DNA from: a bacterium | GTDB taxonomy: Bacteria; Pseudomonadota; Alphaproteobacteria; Rhizobiales; Aestuariivirgaceae | Assembly (NCBI GenBank): GCA_022842165.1 | Contig: JALHQC010000005.1 | Coordinates: 1-64,000, forward strand | Length of the DNA: 64,000 bases | Direction of reading: 5' to 3' | In this document: piece by piece, positions 17,720-27,935 of the stretch | Layout: each line of letters starts with the position of its first letter | Numbering within the stretch: the stretch's first letter is position 1 | Notes under the pieces: model-generated | The model's input: the letters and a program-made list of their open reading frames with translations, nothing else | Database searches by the model: none | What the model was told of the DNA's origin: nothing | Made by a program: the position numbers and the translations under genes

Positions 17720-18680
17720 GCGGGGGATACATCAGGCTGCCGTCGAAACGGATGCCGGGGTCGCGGTCCGCCTTCAGCAGCAGCGGGCCATCGAGGTCGA
17801 TCACGTCTGCAAAGGGGCTCAGCAGCATCGCCGGCGCCATGGCGAGCGAGGTTGCCAGCATGCAGCCGACCATAATCCTCAGGTTCCGCTCCTGTGCGGC
17901 CTTGGCGAGCGCAATCGCGCCAGTGAGCCCGCCGGTCTTGTCGAGCTTGATATTGATGGCGTCATATTTGCCGACGAGGCCATCGAGCCCTTCCAGGCCA
18001 TGGGCGGATTCATCGGCGCAGACGGCGACGGCGCGGGAGATGTGGCGAAGCGCCTCGTCGTTTCCGGCGGCTAAGGGCTGCTCCACCAGTTCGACGCCAA
18101 CGCTCGCACAGGCTTCAAGCATTTCGCCAAGGTTTTCCGGCGTCCAGCCTTCATTGGCATCGACGATCAGGCGGCTGGTGGGCGCATTGGCGCGGATCTG
18201 ACGGAGGCGCTCGGCATCGCCCTCGCGGCCAAGCTTCAGCTTGAGGAGCGGGCGGCTTGCGGCCCTGGCAGCGGCTTCGCCCATTTCCTGCGGTGTGCCG
18301 AGGCTCAGCGTATAGGCGGTGACGGCGGGCTTCGGCTCGGGAAGCCCCGCGAGCTGCCAGACCGGCTTGCCGCTGCGCTTGGCGTCCAGATCCCACAGCG
18401 CACAGTCGAGCGCGTTGCGCGCGGCATGCGGGGCGACGAGGGAGGCGACATCGCCATGCGCAAAGCCCTGCTCGATCCTTGCGGAGGCGGCTTCGAAGGC
18501 CGCCAGCACCTGCGGCACGGTTTCCTCATAGCGGGGATAGGGCACGCATTCGCCGCGCCCGGTGTTTGTGCCGTCGCTCAGCGTTGCCACCACCACGTCC
18601 GCCGCTATCTTGCTGCCGCGGGAAATCGTGAAACTTCCGGCGATAGGCCAGCTTTCGGCAGCGGCGGAAAAGCGCAGCAT
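17700..18680 (-). CDS. dgcA: N-acetyl-D-glutamate racemase DgcA (dipeptide-epimerase family, enolase superfamily)
   Basis: A 326-residue enolase-superfamily protein of the L-Ala-D/L-Glu epimerase group. It has the KLKLG motif with the catalytic lysine pair near residue 153, metal ligands in 'RLIVDANEGW' (Asp), VELVEQP (Glu) and CADES (Asp), and 'INIKLDKTGGL' with the opposite-face lysine. It starts one base after the end of the DUF1611 gene upstream, and this pairing is the DgcN/DgcA D-glutamate catabolism operon. DgcN acetylates D-Glu and DgcA racemises the N-acetyl product to the L form. Alone it could be called a murein-dipeptide epimerase; the DUF1611 partner favours DgcA. Confidence 0.82.
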   Translation of the reverse strand: MLRFSAAAESWPIAGSFTISRGSKIAADVVVATLSDGTNTGRGECVPYPRYEETVPQVLAAFEAASARIEQGFAHGDVASLVAPHAARNALDCALWDLDAKRSGKPVWQLAGLPEPKPAVTAYTLSLGTPQEMGEAAARAASRPLLKLKLGREGDAERLRQIRANAPTSRLIVDANEGWTPENLGEMLEACASVGVELVEQPLAAGNDEALRHISRAVAVCADESAHGLEGLDGLVGKYDAINIKLDKTGGLTGAIALAKAAQERNLRIMVGCMLATSLAMAPAMLLSPFADVIDLDGPLLLKADRDPGIRFDGSLMYPPPSALWG

Positions 18681-18681
18681 G

Positions 18682-19692
18682 TCAGCGTCCGAAGCGGCGG
18701 ATCAGTTCCGCGACGATCGGTTCGACACCAGTTCGAATCGGATCGACACAGGGAAGGCCATGCGCCTCACCCGTCTCCTTCAAGTAGGTGCGGGCCACCT
18801 CGTCGCTCAAATTCTCGGTGTTGATGGCAATGCCGATGCAGGCAATCTTCGGATTGGTGAGCTGGCCTTCGATGATGGTGCGGTCGATCACCTGTTGGAT
18901 TGTCGGCAGCGGATGCTTCACGCCGCGCATCGTGGCTCGTGTCGGCTCGTGACAGACGACGAAGGCATCGGGCTGCGCGCCATGGAGAAGACCCAGCGTG
19001 ACGCCGGCAAAGGACGGGTGAAACAGCGAGCCCTGGCCTTCAACGATATCCCAGTGTTTCGGGTCGTTCTCCGGGCTGATCCATTCGGCAGCACCCGAAA
19101 TGAAATCCGCCACCACGGCATCGAGTGCCAGGCCGCGCCCGGAAATCAGCACCCCCGTCTGGCCCGTGGCGCGGAAATCGGAACTCAGGCCTTGGCGGTG
19201 CATCTCGCGGTCGATGGCGAGTGCGGTGTATTTCTTGCCCACCGAGCAATCGGTGCCGACGGTGAGGAGCCGCAGGCCAGAGCGCTTGGTGCCCTTGCCG
19301 GTGGTGAAGTCTATGTCCGAGAAGCGGACGTCATGCAGCTTGCGGCCATGTTTCGCCGCAGCTTCGGCAATTGCTGGAAACGAACCCAGGCGCTTGTGAA
19401 GGCCGGTTGCCACGTCCAGCCCGGCCTCGAGCGCGGCAACGATTTCACTCACCCAGTGATCGGGCAGCACACCGCCGGCATTGGCGACGCCAACCACCAT
19501 GGTCCTGGCGCCCTTCGCCACGGCCTCGGCAATCGTCAGGTCCGGCAGGCCGGTGTCGGCCTTGCAGCCCAATAGCCGCATCTGGCCCACGCACCATTCG
19601 GGCCGCCAGTCCACAACGCCCATCGCCGTCTTGGCGGCAAGCTGGTCGTGCACGTCTCCTAAGAACAGGAGATAGGGCTTGGCGATATCCAT
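18682..19692 (-). CDS. dgcN: D-glutamate N-acetyltransferase DgcN (DUF1611 family)
   Basis: A 336-residue DUF1611 protein. It has an N-terminal domain ('YLLFLGDVHDQLAAKTA'), the P-loop-like GTDCSVGKKYTAL near residue 170, and later VCHEPTRATMRG and IACIGIAINTENL. The family was long unannotated; marine bacterial work assigned it as the N-acetyltransferase that starts D-glutamate breakdown together with DgcA. Here it lies directly upstream of dgcA (one-base gap). The gene begins 12 bases after the end of the growth-pole gene on the same strand, so some read-through is possible. Its ribosome site is weak. Confidence 0.82.
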   Translation of the reverse strand: MDIAKPYLLFLGDVHDQLAAKTAMGVVDWRPEWCVGQMRLLGCKADTGLPDLTIAEAVAKGARTMVVGVANAGGVLPDHWVSEIVAALEAGLDVATGLHKRLGSFPAIAEAAAKHGRKLHDVRFSDIDFTTGKGTKRSGLRLLTVGTDCSVGKKYTALAIDREMHRQGLSSDFRATGQTGVLISGRGLALDAVVADFISGAAEWISPENDPKHWDIVEGQGSLFHPSFAGVTLGLLHGAQPDAFVVCHEPTRATMRGVKHPLPTIQQVIDRTIIEGQLTNPKIACIGIAINTENLSDEVARTYLKETGEAHGLPCVDPIRTGVEPIVAELIRRFGR

Positions 19693-19704
19693 GAAGGAGG
19701 GACC

Positions 19705-22700
19705 TTATGCTTGGGGAGGAATGCGTCCCGCGGTTTCGGCCAGCATCACATAGATGCGGCCTGATTCCGAAGCAAGACAGGCCTCCACAAGCTGGTCGCC
19801 TCCTGGCGCCGAGTTCATCGTGTCGAGCAGGCGTTCGAACAGGCGGATATAGGAGTCGACCCGCCCGCGCATCAGCCGGTCGCCGCGATAGCCCTCGGCA
19901 ATCGTCCGCTCAAGCCGCTTGCCCCGGCCATCGAAGACGCGGCGCGTGTAAACGTCACGCTCGCCGGAAGCATACTTCTTCTCCAGATCGCGCGGCAGGC
20001 TGCTGTCGACGGCTTCGACAATGTCGCGCGCGGCGGCGTTCAGCTTCTGAACCAGCGTTTCCATGTCCTTGGAAAGCTCGGGCAGGGGGCGTGCAGCAGC
20101 CTTGGCGGGCTTCGCGGGCTTGGCCGGAGCTTGAGTGGCCGCCGCGCTTGCCGGTGCAGCAAGCTGCTCACGGATCGCCAGACTGTCGATGGCCCTCTCG
20201 CTCCGCTCGGCGAACTTTCTCTGGGCGCTCATGGTTCCGTTCTGCGGAGCGGGAACCATGGCGCCCTCAGCTTTTCCCGGCGAGGGGTCCCTGTAACTTC
20301 GACTGAGCGAGACGCCCGGCCCGGAGATATCCAGCGTGCCGGTCTGGCGCTTCACTACGTCGGCCAGTGCGTTGAGGGCCGAGATCTGGTCGGCCACCAC
20401 GCGGCGCATGGCATCGGCATTGGTGCGGGTTTCCTCCGGCAGGTCGATGATGGCGCGCTTCAATTCGTTGCGGGCGACATCGATGTCCTTCACCACCTGC
20501 TGGGCGGTGATGCGCATGTCCTGCGCAGTCTGCTGGAAGTCGGTGGCGGTCGAGGACAGCATCTCGTTCATCGCCGCCATGGCGCGCTCGTGCTGGTCCT
20601 TCAGCACTCGCGCCGCCTGGCTGATCTGGCCACCCGAAGCGGAACCCAGCTTCTCGATTTCCTGTTCGAGATTGCGATTGGCGATCGAGGTCTGGTCGGC
20701 GATGATGCGGCTGATCTCCTTGGCGCGCGCCTCCGATGAGGCAAGCGAATCCTCGATCAGGTTCATGTAGCTCGTCATCACCGCGTCGATCTCGGTCGCC
20801 CGCTTCGAGGCGTCGTTGATGAGGCTGTCGAGCGCGGTCTTGCGGTTCGTCAGCACGCGTTCCATCTCGCCGTTGAACTTGTCGAGCGAGCGCTCAACCA
20901 GGAGCGTCACGTCGTCGAGACGTTCGGACACGCGCGAGCTGGTCATTTCCAGCTTGCCGGTCAGCTGCATCGAGATCGTGTCGATGCGCTCGTCCATGGC
21001 GCCCGCGGCGGTAGCAAGCTGATCGCTGAGATAGCTTCCCGCCGTTTCCACGTGCTTGGCGAACTTGCGGTTGGCGTCGTCCAGCTTGATCGTGGTGTTA
21101 ACGGAAACCTGTTCCAGTTCCTTTGCCGCCTGGTCGATGCGGTCAACGAGGAAGCCCGAGTCCTGCTCCAGCCGCCCGGTGATCTGCAGCGTGGTGTTGC
21201 CGAGGCCTTGCGAGAAGGCGTCCGACGCCTTGCCGAGATCGGTGAGGATCTGGCTCGATGCGGTGTCGAGAATTTCCGCGAATTTCTGGCCGGTGCCTTC
21301 GAGCCTGCCCGAAATATCGCCGGTGACGCGCTCCAGCAGATGCGAGGCGACGTCGAAGCGCTGGCCGAGGTCGCGGGCCGTCTGGTCGATGCGCGAGAGC
21401 ACCGAGTTGCCGGCGCTGTCGAGCTGGGCGGTGACATCCGACGACGTCCGCTCCAGGCGCTGGGCCATCAGCGTGTTGACTTCGCTCACCTGCCTCGTCA
21501 CCCGCACCGCCGTTTCGGCGAAGCTGTTGGTCATCTCCGAAGCCGTCTGGTCGATCTGCTCGGTCATCATCCGCGTGTTGGCGGTGAACAGCGCGGAGAC
21601 TTCCGCCGAGGTGTTGGACAGCTGCTCGGTGAGCGTCTGCGTCTTGGCGGAGAACAGGCCCGAGAGGCTGTTCCAGGTATGGTCGAGCGTCTGGGACAGG
21701 CGGTCGGCATTGGTGGAGAACAGGTTCGAGAGCCTGGAGGACGTGTCTTCAAGCTGGCCCGTCAGCATGCCGGTGTTGGTGGTGAAGAGATCGGAAAGCT
21801 TGGCGGAGGTTCCTTCCAGCTGTCCGTTCAGCATGTCGGTGTTGGTGGTGAAGAGCTCCGACAGCCGCGACGAGGTCTGCTCCAGCTGGCCGTTCAGCAG
21901 TTCGGTGCTGGTGGTGAACAGCTCGGAAAGCCGCGAGGACGTGCTGTCGAGGCGCTTCGTGAGAATTTCGGTCGAGTTGCCGAAGATCGCGGACAGTTCG
22001 GTGGTGGCCTGATCGAGCTGGCCGCCGAGGCGATCGGACGTCGAGTCGAGAAGCGAGCCGAGCTGCTTCGAGGACTGGTCGAGCTGCAGGGTGAGGCGAT
22101 CTGTTGTTGAGGCGACCTTGGTCACGGCATCGCCAGTCGTCGTATTGATGTAGTCGGTGATGCGCTGCGCCGTCTGCTCCAGTTCGCCGCCCATGTGCGC
22201 GGAAACCTGATCGAGGCGGGTATAGAGCTTCACGGCGGTCTGCTCGATCTGGCTGGTCATCGAGCTCGTCGTGCCGTCCAGCCTGCTGTAGAGCTGCATG
22301 CTGGTGTCTTCCAGGCGCTTCGTCACGTCGGCTGCCGAGGTGGTCAGCAGGTTCAGCAGATCTTCGCGCGCGGTGCCGACATTGTGGATGAAGCTGTCCG
22401 ATACGCCGATCAGCTTCTCGGTGACGGTGCCGCCGGTGTTCTCGATGCGCTCGGCCAGTGCGATGCCGGACTCCGTCATCTCGCGGTTGACGATTTCGGC
22501 GGTTTCCTTGAGGTGGGCCACGATCGTGCCGCTGGTGGTGACGATCAGGTCGTTGACCGAGGAACTTACAGACTGCATCTGGCTGGTGAGGCCTGACGAG
22601 GTCTGGCTGAGGCGGGTGGAAACCGTGGATGTCACGTCGTCGATCTTTCCCGTCACGGAAGAGACAGTGGCATTCATGTGGCCATAAAGGCGCTCGGCCG

Positions 22701-25371
22701 CCCCATCGATGCGCGCCTCGAGATCCTCGGCCGAACCGCCGACCAGCTGCTGGAACGCCGTCGTGGCGCTTTCGAGCCTTCCGACAGCGCCTTCGACGCT
22801 GGAATCGAGCATGCTGTTGATGTGGCTGGTGGTGGTTTCAAGCCGGGTGTTCAGCAGGTTCGAGGTGCTGTCGATCCTGCCGACAAGCTCGCCGGCCGTG
22901 CCGCTGATGAGCGACTGGAAGGTCTTGGTGGCGTTGTCGAGCGAGCCCGCAACCGAGCTGACCGTCGTTTCCATGTGGCCATAGAGACGTTCGGCCGCGC
23001 CATCGATCTTGGTCTCGATCTCGTCCGAAGCGCCGCCGATCAGCTGCTGGAACAGGCGCGAAGTGTCGTCAAGACGCCCGGTGGCGGCGGCGATTGCAGT
23101 GCCGAGTTTCTCCTGGAGCAGACTTGCCGAGGTATCGAGGCGGCCTTCGACGCCGGTTGCCGTCTGCTCGACCAGCGAGTGGAAGAGGTTCGATGCCTCT
23201 TCCAGCCGGTTGGTGGCGGAGTTTACCGCCGCCGTCATGATGGTATTCAGGCTGTCGGTCGAGCCGCCGATACGGTCTTCGAGCTGGTCAGTGGTCTGGC
23301 TGATGAGGCTCTGGAAGAGGCGGGTGGTTTCATTGAGCTTGCCATGGGCCGAGCCCAATGCCGCATCCATCTGGTTGATGACGTCGTGCGAACGCTGATC
23401 GAGCGCGGAGAGCACGTCGGAACTGGTCTCGTTGACGAGGCCGCGGAGTTCCGCCGAAGTCTGCTCGAAACGGGACAGCGCAGTGGCAACCGCGCCCTCG
23501 ACATGCGTAAGGAGGGCGTTCGAGGTGCCATCGAGGCGCGAGGTGAGGGTCTCGGTCACATCGGCGATCGCCATCTGCACGCGCGACGCGCTGTCGGTGA
23601 TGCGGGCTGCCGAATCGAGGTTCTGGGCATCAATCGCCGCCAGCACCTGTGCCGCGGTGTCGCCCACCCGGGTCGTGGCGGAACTGGTGCGGTCCTCGAT
23701 CGTGAAGAGGATGCGGTTGGCCGTATCCTCGACGCGCGAGGTGACGAGCGTTGCCTGCTCGTCGAGGCGCGTGAAGACGCCGCCCGCCGAATCGTCGAGC
23801 CTGGTGATGATCGCTTCGGCGCGATGACCGATTTCGTTGAAGAGCTTGCCGGTGGTTTCCTCGACGCGGCCCGAAAGCCCGGTGCTCATCGATCCGAGTT
23901 CGGAGAGCAGCGTATTGGCGGTCTGGTCGATGCCCGCAATGAACTGCGTGCCCGCGGCATTCAGGCGGCCGGCGACATTGTCGGTCGCCTCTTCGATCGC
24001 GGTCGAAACGCCAACTGCCGAGGTGTCGAGATAGCTGACCAGCTCGGTGCGCGACTGGGCCACGCGGTCGAGATACTCGGCGGCGACCGTCTGCAGCCCC
24101 TGTGTCACCATGCTGCGGCTCTGCTCGATCATCTGCGAGGTGTCGAGACCGGCGCGTTCCAGCGCCGCTGTCGCGTCATCGGTCGAGGTCTTGAGGTGGT
24201 AAGAGAGGTTGTTGCTTGTCGTGTGCACCACTTCGGCCAGATCGGCCACCTGCTGCTTGATCTGATCTGCGGAGGTGACGCTGGCGCGTTCGATGGTGCG
24301 GGCGATATCCTGGTTGATGTTGGCGAGCTGGTCGATCGAGTTGCGCACCGTCTGCGCGAGGTTCATCTCCATGTCCTGCACGGAGCGGCCAAATTCGACG
24401 GAATCGGCGTTGAGCGTCACCGAGGTCTGGGACAGCTGATCGACCTGGGCTGCGAGCTGGCGCGAGAAGTCGCGAAGCTGGTTCACCACCTGGGCGGACA
24501 CGTTTTCCATGTGCGAGGTCTGGACGCCGATCTCGTCGCCTGCCGAGGTGGCGCGGTCGGCCACTTCGTCGATCGTCCGGGTAATGCCGCCCGCCATTTC
24601 GCGCAGGCCGGTTTCGAGGCGTCCCAGCGTGTCGTGCGCGGTGGCGACGATGCCATCGAGATTCTTGGTGTTGGCTTCGAGCCGGGTGATCAGCGGGTTG
24701 GCGTCGTTGTTGATGACGAGCGTTGCCTGATGAAGCGCGGAACGCTGGTTCTCGATGCCGGTGACGAGGCTGCGGATGCGTTCCTCGTTGCCGCCGAAGG
24801 CCCGCTCGATGGCGGCGATTTCCTTGTGGACGATTTCTTCGAGAACAGCAGCGCGCTGCACGGCGTGTTCGACGCCGCCGACCAGCAGGTCGACCTCCGA
24901 GCGCACGGCCTGGGCGATGGTGGTCAGCCCCTCGGTGGCGATGTCCTGCGGGCGGATCAGGCGCATCGCTGACTGCATCAGCACCTCGGAAACCTGGCGA
25001 AGCTGGGCCGCCCGCCACAGGAAATAGGCAGTGACCCAGACAATGGCGATCGGCAGCACGAGGAGCGCCACGGTGCGCATCGTCTCGGCGGTATCGCGCG
25101 GGGCGCCGGCCTGGCCGAAAACGGCGTTGGAGTAGATGAAGAACCAGCCGGCGACCCAGGCCAGCGAAATGACGAATGCCACGTAGTAGGGCGCGTAGGA
25201 CGGCTGGCGGCGGAGCCGCGCCAGCATCATCGACGTGCCGGGGTCGTTTTCGTTGGCGGGCCGGCCGCGTACGGGTGCCGCATCGGCGGAAAGGCGAGGT
25301 GCATCGCGGCGCGCGGATTCGGTTTCAGCTGAGCGCCTGTCCGGTCGACGCGTCTCGGTGGTGTTTGCCAT
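19705..25371 (-). CDS. Giant coiled-coil membrane protein, growth pole ring (GPR/RgsE)-like
   Basis: A protein of 1888 residues, by far the largest here. A basic/acidic disordered N-terminus (1-~55) is followed by two membrane segments (~58-82 and ~98-120). After that comes more than 1,600 residues of repeated amphipathic helix (apolipoprotein A-like), with recurring units such as 'QLEGTSAKLSDLFTTNT' and 'ERLYGHM'. It ends in an Ala/Pro-rich linker and a C-terminal helical domain ('LEKKYASGERDVYTRRVF'). This architecture and size match the growth pole ring protein of Agrobacterium and RgsE of Sinorhizobium, which form a ring at the growing pole and are needed for unipolar growth. The long shadow frames on the opposite strand come from the codon bias of the repeats. 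Placement rests on architecture plus lineage. Confidence 0.8.
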   Translation of the reverse strand: MANTTETRRPDRRSAETESARRDAPRLSADAAPVRGRPANENDPGTSMMLARLRRQPSYAPYYVAFVISLAWVAGWFFIYSNAVFGQAGAPRDTAETMRTVALLVLPIAIVWVTAYFLWRAAQLRQVSEVLMQSAMRLIRPQDIATEGLTTIAQAVRSEVDLLVGGVEHAVQRAAVLEEIVHKEIAAIERAFGGNEERIRSLVTGIENQRSALHQATLVINNDANPLITRLEANTKNLDGIVATAHDTLGRLETGLREMAGGITRTIDEVADRATSAGDEIGVQTSHMENVSAQVVNQLRDFSRQLAAQVDQLSQTSVTLNADSVEFGRSVQDMEMNLAQTVRNSIDQLANINQDIARTIERASVTSADQIKQQVADLAEVVHTTSNNLSYHLKTSTDDATAALERAGLDTSQMIEQSRSMVTQGLQTVAAEYLDRVAQSRTELVSYLDTSAVGVSTAIEEATDNVAGRLNAAGTQFIAGIDQTANTLLSELGSMSTGLSGRVEETTGKLFNEIGHRAEAIITRLDDSAGGVFTRLDEQATLVTSRVEDTANRILFTIEDRTSSATTRVGDTAAQVLAAIDAQNLDSAARITDSASRVQMAIADVTETLTSRLDGTSNALLTHVEGAVATALSRFEQTSAELRGLVNETSSDVLSALDQRSHDVINQMDAALGSAHGKLNETTRLFQSLISQTTDQLEDRIGGSTDSLNTIMTAAVNSATNRLEEASNLFHSLVEQTATGVEGRLDTSASLLQEKLGTAIAAATGRLDDTSRLFQQLIGGASDEIETKIDGAAERLYGHMETTVSSVAGSLDNATKTFQSLISGTAGELVGRIDSTSNLLNTRLETTTSHINSMLDSSVEGAVGRLESATTAFQQLVGGSAEDLEARIDGAAERLYGHMNATVSSVTGKIDDVTSTVSTRLSQTSSGLTSQMQSVSSSVNDLIVTTSGTIVAHLKETAEIVNREMTESGIALAERIENTGGTVTEKLIGVSDSFIHNVGTAREDLLNLLTTSAADVTKRLEDTSMQLYSRLDGTTSSMTSQIEQTAVKLYTRLDQVSAHMGGELEQTAQRITDYINTTTGDAVTKVASTTDRLTLQLDQSSKQLGSLLDSTSDRLGGQLDQATTELSAIFGNSTEILTKRLDSTSSRLSELFTTSTELLNGQLEQTSSRLSELFTTNTDMLNGQLEGTSAKLSDLFTTNTGMLTGQLEDTSSRLSNLFSTNADRLSQTLDHTWNSLSGLFSAKTQTLTEQLSNTSAEVSALFTANTRMMTEQIDQTASEMTNSFAETAVRVTRQVSEVNTLMAQRLERTSSDVTAQLDSAGNSVLSRIDQTARDLGQRFDVASHLLERVTGDISGRLEGTGQKFAEILDTASSQILTDLGKASDAFSQGLGNTTLQITGRLEQDSGFLVDRIDQAAKELEQVSVNTTIKLDDANRKFAKHVETAGSYLSDQLATAAGAMDERIDTISMQLTGKLEMTSSRVSERLDDVTLLVERSLDKFNGEMERVLTNRKTALDSLINDASKRATEIDAVMTSYMNLIEDSLASSEARAKEISRIIADQTSIANRNLEQEIEKLGSASGGQISQAARVLKDQHERAMAAMNEMLSSTATDFQQTAQDMRITAQQVVKDIDVARNELKRAIIDLPEETRTNADAMRRVVADQISALNALADVVKRQTGTLDISGPGVSLSRSYRDPSPGKAEGAMVPAPQNGTMSAQRKFAERSERAIDSLAIREQLAAPASAAATQAPAKPAKPAKAAARPLPELSKDMETLVQKLNAAARDIVEAVDSSLPRDLEKKYASGERDVYTRRVFDGRGKRLERTIAEGYRGDRLMRGRVDSYIRLFERLLDTMNSAPGGDQLVEACLASESGRIYVMLAETAGRIPPQA

Positions 25372-25573
25372 GTTCTCTATTCCCGCACTCTCAACTTACG
25401 AATTGACGGCACGCCCCGTGCCGCTGCCCGGATTGCGCGCGATGGGTATCCTGCCATGGCTGGAACAGCCCCTGGCGCAGATCGGCCTCCCCCCGCGCGT
25501 TCACTCACAATCTTCACCATAACCGATCCTTAACCCCCGTTGAACCCACGCCGCAGCGTCATCCTCCGATAAA

Positions 25574-25588
25574 TTAAGTTTTGGTTAA
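25574..25588. promoter_or_regulatory. CtrA-type box TTAA-N7-TTAA
   Basis: The 333-base divergent gap between the growth-pole gene (start 25371) and the Hpt gene (25705) holds no coding sequence. It is AT-rich in its right half and contains a perfect TTAA-GTTTTGG-TTAA, the full consensus of the cell-cycle regulator CtrA. Half sites (ATAACC and TTAACC) lie about 45-60 bases to its left. The box is about 117 bases before the Hpt start and about 200 before the growth-pole start, so it could act on either or both. Confidence 0.5.
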
Positions 25589-25704
25589 AATTATGGATCG
25601 ATTTGAAATGACTCGCGAAATTGAAGGTTGACCGTGTTGTTTTACCGCCCGCACAGGGGTTTTCGAATAGTCTATGTCCCGCGAATAAGGCGGGAGTGCA
25701 GGTC

Positions 25705-26076
25705 ATGGCGGTAAAAAAACAGAGGCCCGAGGCGGGCTTCGAAACACCGCCGGAGGTGTTCGACAGGGCGCACCTGGCCCATTACACCATGAATGCCGCC
25801 GAGCTCGAACGCGAAATCGTCGGGCTTTTCCTGATGCAGCTTCCTGCCACGCTCGAGATGATCGAATCTGCCGAAACCGCTGCCGAGTGGAAGCTGGCAA
25901 CGCATACGCTGAAAGGTGCCGCAGCCTCGATCGGCGCCAAGCGCCTACAGCTCCTGGCGGTTGGACTTGAAGCCATGCCGATCCATGTTGACGTTAACGT
26001 CAAGGCGATGCGTCTTCGGGCTCTTAGGGCGGCGGCGGCCGAGTTTCGCCAGACCGTGCAGGTCATCTATCGCTGA
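25705..26076 (+). CDS. Hpt domain histidine phosphotransfer protein
   Basis: A 123-residue single-domain protein. The phosphorylatable histidine is in THTLKGAAASIGA near residue 72, the classic HxLKGxA(A/S)xxGA signature of Hpt helices, preceded by 'LFLMQLPATLEMIESAE'. Such proteins relay phosphate between a hybrid histidine kinase and a response regulator. The start at 25705 has GGGAG 8 bases upstream. No kinase or regulator is adjacent, although CpdR (52729) is a receiver of the same general circuitry. The nearby CtrA-type box suggests cell-cycle control. Confidence 0.85.
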   Translation: MAVKKQRPEAGFETPPEVFDRAHLAHYTMNAAELEREIVGLFLMQLPATLEMIESAETAAEWKLATHTLKGAAASIGAKRLQLLAVGLEAMPIHVDVNVKAMRLRALRAAAAEFRQTVQVIYR

Positions 26077-26128
26077 GGGTGCCTGCGCTGCGGCGGCAGT
26101 TGTGTTTCGCCGCATGATCCCCTAGAAG

Positions 26129-26150
26129 GCCGTTCGAAAAAACGAACGGC
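26129..26150 (+). promoter_or_regulatory. Perfect hairpin in the ferredoxin leader
   Basis: GCCGTTCG and CGAACGGC form a perfect 8-bp stem around an AAAAAA loop, ending 17 bases before the ferredoxin ATG. There is no T-tract after it, so it is not a standard terminator of the upstream Hpt gene. It could mask or expose the ribosome site or stabilise the 5' end. Confidence 0.45.
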
Positions 26151-26167
26151 TCCAGCGAGACGGCGAA

Positions 26168-26488
26168 ATGGCAAAGATCACCTTCATCCAGCACAATGGC
26201 ACGGAACAGACCGTCGATGGCCTGCCGGGCATGTCGGTCATGGAAACGGCCGTCAAGAACATGGTTCCCGGCATCGATGCCGATTGCGGCGGCGCCTGCG
26301 CCTGCGCCACCTGCCATGTCTATGTCGAGCCGGAATGGCAGGGCAAGACGGGCGCGCGCAATCCGATGGAAGAAGACATGCTGGATTTCGCCTTCGACGT
26401 CCGCGACAACAGCCGGCTGTCGTGCCAGATCAAGATCTCGGATGGCCTCGATGGTCTCCGTGTGAAGGTTCCAGAGAAGCAGTTCTAA
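26168..26488 (+). CDS. 2Fe-2S ferredoxin (adrenodoxin/FdVI type)
   Basis: A 106-residue soluble electron carrier. The cluster ligands follow the adrenodoxin pattern: Cys in '[17 protein letters not shown]' (three ligands) and the last in SRLSCQI near residue 86. An acidic helix ([11 protein letters not shown]) is the usual redox-partner surface. Length matches bacterial FdVI/putidaredoxin-type proteins. It lies 18 bases upstream of a ferredoxin-NADP reductase, its probable electron donor, and may serve P450-type oxygenases, iron-sulfur assembly or haem synthesis. The pair's terminal acceptor is not visible. Confidence 0.9.
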   Translation: MAKITFIQHNGTEQTVDGLPGMSVMETAVKNMVPGIDADCGGACACATCHVYVEPEWQGKTGARNPMEEDMLDFAFDVRDNSRLSCQIKISDGLDGLRVKVPEKQF

Positions 26489-27534
<1,046 letters not shown>

Positions 27535-27535
<1 letters not shown>

Positions 27536-27930
27536 TGTTCCTGTACCTGACGCTCGGCACCAACGATGTGCAGCGGTCGCGCCGCTTCTACGATGCGGCG
27601 TTAGGTGTTCTTGGCTTGGGCTGTCATTACGAGGACGAGACAGAAGTGGGCTATGGCCCGGTGCCGGCGCCTGCGGAAGGCCGCAAGTGCTTCCTGTGGA
27701 TCACCAAGCCGGTTCTCGCCTATCCGGCGACCTGGGGCAACGGCACCATGGTGGCGTTGCCGGCCCGGACCCGCCAGCAGGTGAGGGATTTTCATGCCGC
27801 GGCTTTGAGTGCGGGCGGAAGCGATGATGGCGCGCCGGGTCTTCGTCCCTATGGCGCCAGCTTCTATGCCTGTTATGTGCGCGACCCTGATGGCAACAAG
27901 CTGTCTGTCGTGTGCGAAGCGGCGGAGTAA
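27535..27930 (+). CDS. VOC family (glyoxalase-like) protein
   Basis: A 131-residue vicinal-oxygen-chelate fold protein. It has the paired beta-alpha-beta-beta-beta pattern: TLGTNDVQRSRRFYDAAL at the start, TMVALPARTRQQVRDFHAAAL in the middle, and ACYVRDPDGNKLSVVC at the end with the usual metal-site glutamate/aspartate region. The family includes glyoxalases, dioxygenases and antibiotic-resistance proteins; this one has no specific assignment. It is translationally coupled to the ferredoxin reductase gene by a one-base overlap and precedes a GNAT gene. Confidence 0.8.
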
Positions 27931-27935
27931 GGCCT

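Noticed and set aside
22678-24972. Long plus-strand open frame (over 760 codons) opposite the giant growth-pole gene
   Set aside because: It mirrors the repeat codon pattern of the minus-strand gene, has a repetitive low-quality composition and no ribosome site; it is an antisense shadow.
19705-25371. Possible CRISPR-like or tandem array in the repetitive region
   Set aside because: The repeats are degenerate, in frame and encode amphipathic helix; no fixed spacers or cas genes. The same applies to the RTX gene repeats at 2722-4659.
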